The notes below the pieces were generated by a model that saw only the letters and a program-made list of their open reading frames with translations, ran no database searches and was not told the origin of the DNA. From positions 29,808,840 to 29,872,839 of the forward strand of contig NC_043964.1 in NCBI RefSeq assembly GCF_902148855.1: a stretch of DNA of 64,000 nt. Reading direction: 5' to 3'. Shown one piece after another: positions 62,130-64,000 of the stretch. Made by a program: the position numbers and the translations under genes. Positions within the stretch are counted from its first letter, which is position 1. Each line of letters begins with the position of its first letter. The DNA is from Sphaeramia orbicularis (lineage: Eukaryota; Chordata; Actinopteri; Kurtiformes; Apogonidae).

Positions 62130-62201
62130 AGAACACAGACAGTTGAAGCTCAGGTGTCAGGTGATCAGCATCAGCCAATCAGGTCACACATGACTACAAC
62201 T
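60707..62201 (+). repeat. Satellite body, copy 2, with ACT and CA arrays
   Basis: Same order as copy 1: ATCTTCCGGA at 60721, the body, CCATAGCAACGCTGTGTGTC, an ACT array (about 61745-61985), CA runs (62053-62073 and 62100-62122), and CAGCATCAGCCAATCAGG. The start-to-start distance from copy 1 is 2585 bp. The simple-repeat parts differ in length between copies, whereas the unique parts are almost the same. Confidence 0.85.
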
Positions 62202-63180
62202 AATGGGGAGAGGAAAAAATCTGCCAGAAAAGTCCACTTTTTTCCAGACACTACTACTTCACCATACTTTGACCTACAGACTTCATTTAAACTTTAAAAC
62301 ACAGGCATTTTTGTCCTCTCCACATGAATGTACTTGGTATGAGGATGGGGTTTACGGTTTTCAATAGGTGAGTCTTCAAAAACCCCTGGGTTGAGTGAAA
62401 ATTGTCCAAATTTCCTGAGTTAGAGTGTGTGATGTCATCACACTAGAGTGGAAGAGCAGTGAAAATTCAACTGAAAATTCTGTAAATAAATCGCCCTCCC
62501 GGCAAAACGATACATCGCAGGCTGAATGATATTTTCCAAAAATGTAGCCATAGTTCCTAGGCTTCATATGAACCCATGTTTGAAGATCTAGCTCTTTTTA
62601 AAGTGAAATGACAGGCACTAGTTATGGAGGCTCATCCCTTCTTTCTCCCATTGACTCTCCATTGTAGCGGATTCCTTCTTTTCTTGGTCAGTTGACTGTT
62701 TTTAAACTGCTCTAACTCAGTCATTTTTCACAGTACGGGAAAAAAACCTACATCTGTGGGTTCCCCAGGTCCTTTTGACGCTCACGGTCATTTCAGTTTT
62801 CTCCTATCTTTTACAGTTTTCCTGTAATTAGCAGTTTCTCGGGACCTGTTCAGCTCCAGTCTCAGCCTATTCCTGCTGCTCTGTGTCAGTTTCATTCTGT
62901 GTGTGTGTCAGTGCAGCGCCGTCGCTGTGGCAACTACTACTGATACAACTACTAAAAATACTACTACTACTAAAAATACTACTACTACTTCAATTACTAC
63001 TACTAATGGTGACATCTGTCAGCCGCCAGACTTTGACACACAGATTGTCCATATAAAGTGAATGGGAGTTCAGAACACACAATTCCCCACCGACCATGAA
63101 GTCTTTGGTAACGTCGAACCGACATGCCCCCCGACCCCCGAGCCCCTCTCACGATTTCCGCGTGTGGAAATTGTCTAGTT
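62202..63180 (+). repeat. Partial body, copy 2b, with a distinct right end
   Basis: Restarts at AATGGGGAGAGG (62202) as in copy 1b but continues further: past GCAGTTT it has a different segment (GTTCAGCTCCAGTCTCAGCC), a short ACT array (62932-63005) and then GCCGCCAGACTTTGACACAC, CCCCCCGACCCCCGAGCCCC and TTTCCGCGTGTGGAAATTG up to 63180. I recognise this last part as the right end of a widespread fish repeat, so this is probably the only intact 3' edge of the unit in view. Confidence 0.75.
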
Positions 63181-64000
63181 AATATTTTTCATCTTCCGGA
63201 CACATTTTTGTCCGTTAATGCGGCCCGAACCGCTGGAAAGACCCCTGCAAATTATACATTAAAACGTGCGGTTTCATCGGGAATAGCGTGCTATGTATTT
63301 TTCGTAGAGATTCGTGAATTTTTCGCAGAGTTATTCGCAAAAAACATGCGAAAAAGGTCCCATAGAAATGAATGGGAAGAGGAAAAAATCTGCCAGAAAA
63401 GTCCACTTTTTTCCAGACACTACTACTTCGCCATACTTTCACCTACAGACTTCATTTAAACTTTAAAACGCAGGCATTTTTGTCCTCTCCGCACGAATGT
63501 ACTTTGTATGAGGATGGGGTTTACGGTTTTCAATAGGTGAGTCTTCAAAAACCCCTGGGTTGAGTGAAAATTCTCAAAATTTCCTGAGTTAGAGTGGGTG
63601 ATGTCATCACACTAGAGTGTGAGAGCAGAGAAAATTCAACTGAAAATTCTCTGAATAAATCGCCCTCCCGGCCAAACCATACATCGCAGGTGAATGATCT
63701 TTTCCAAAAACGTAGCCATGTTTCCTGGGCTTCATATGAATCCATGTTTGAAGACCTAGCTCTTTTTAAAGTGAAATGACAGGCACTAGTTTGGAGGCTC
63801 ATCCCTTCTTTCCCCCATTAACTCTCCATTGTAGCGAATTCTTACTTGTCTTGGTCAGTTGACTGTTTTTAAACTGCTCTAACTCAGTCATTTCTCACAG
63901 TATGTGAAAAAAACCTACATCTGTGTGTTCCCCAGGTCCTTCTGACGCTCACGGTCATTTCGGTTTTCACCTATCTTTTATGGTTTTCCCATAATTAGCA
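63181..64000 (+). repeat. Satellite body, copy 3 (runs off the window)
   Basis: Body from ATCTTCCGGA at 63191, with no hairpin array before it: the right end of copy 2b joins directly through GTCTAGTTAATATTTTTC. The distance from copy 2 is 2470 bp. It closely follows copies 1 and 2 to the end of the window. Confidence 0.85.

Noticed and set aside
59150-62297. Long frames of Val/Thr/Leu/Tyr runs (for example 59150-59572, 61558-62178, 61851-62297)
   Set aside because: These are translations of ACT and CA simple repeats. They have low complexity and no start context or domain.
58490-63802. Repeated 85-aa minus-strand frames (58490, 59862, 61075, 63545) and 61-aa plus-strand frames in the same places
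   Set aside because: They are open in several satellite copies, but the copies are nearly identical DNA. Where copies differ (59862 against 58490) nearly every change alters the protein on the plus frame, and one copy (62376) is shortened. No domain, so probably not coding.

Overview
This is nuclear DNA from a bony fish, most likely a percomorph teleost. The evidence is spliced vertebrate genes with compact introns in a teleost-style gene block, and repeats whose ends I recognise from fish genomes: hAT-type elements with TIR CAGGGGTGTC or TAGGGATGCAC, and a fold-back element carrying a CCTCCGCCAAGG end. I cannot name the species. No prokaryotic genes, CRISPR, rRNA or tRNA gene was seen.

Layout. 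1-14.5 kb is gene-poor: a truncated LINE tail, an L1-type LINE relic interrupted by a TTAA-flanked MITE, a GATA microsatellite, two hAT-like elements with matching 8-bp target duplications, a 550-bp CTAAA satellite, a Tc1-like MITE, and the probable 3' UTR of mosmo. 14.5-33.4 kb is mosmo (minus strand, three coding exons, 167 aa). 35.5-41.9 kb is uqcrc2 (minus, 14 coding exons, 459 aa, one GC-AG intron). 43.2-49.3 kb is a BTB-BACK-Kelch gene of the KLHL family (minus, 11 coding exons, 620 aa) with a hAT MITE in one intron. 50.8-54.2 kb is anks4b (minus, two coding exons, 431 aa). 56.9 kb starts slc25a17 on the plus strand; only its first coding exon (25 aa) is here, and the last 7 kb of the window is its first intron.

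Every exon chain was rebuilt by hand from splice sites. Each gives an open frame of the expected length with matching phases, so the models are strong. mosmo, uqcrc2 and anks4b share a neighbourhood in mammals (human 16p12), so this is a conserved block. The genes do not form one pathway: mosmo restrains Hedgehog signalling, uqcrc2 is a core subunit of respiratory complex III, anks4b belongs to the brush-border microvillar adhesion complex, and slc25a17 is a peroxisomal cofactor carrier.

The most unusual DNA is in slc25a17 intron 1 (57.69-64.0 kb): a higher-order repeat of about 2.5 kb. It combines short arrays of a 106-bp unit folding into two hairpins, a body of about 1.5 kb, ACT and CA simple repeats, and partial second bodies. 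One unit has an inverted hairpin loop and another is a perfect 38-bp palindrome. The whole sits inside a truncated hAT-like element.
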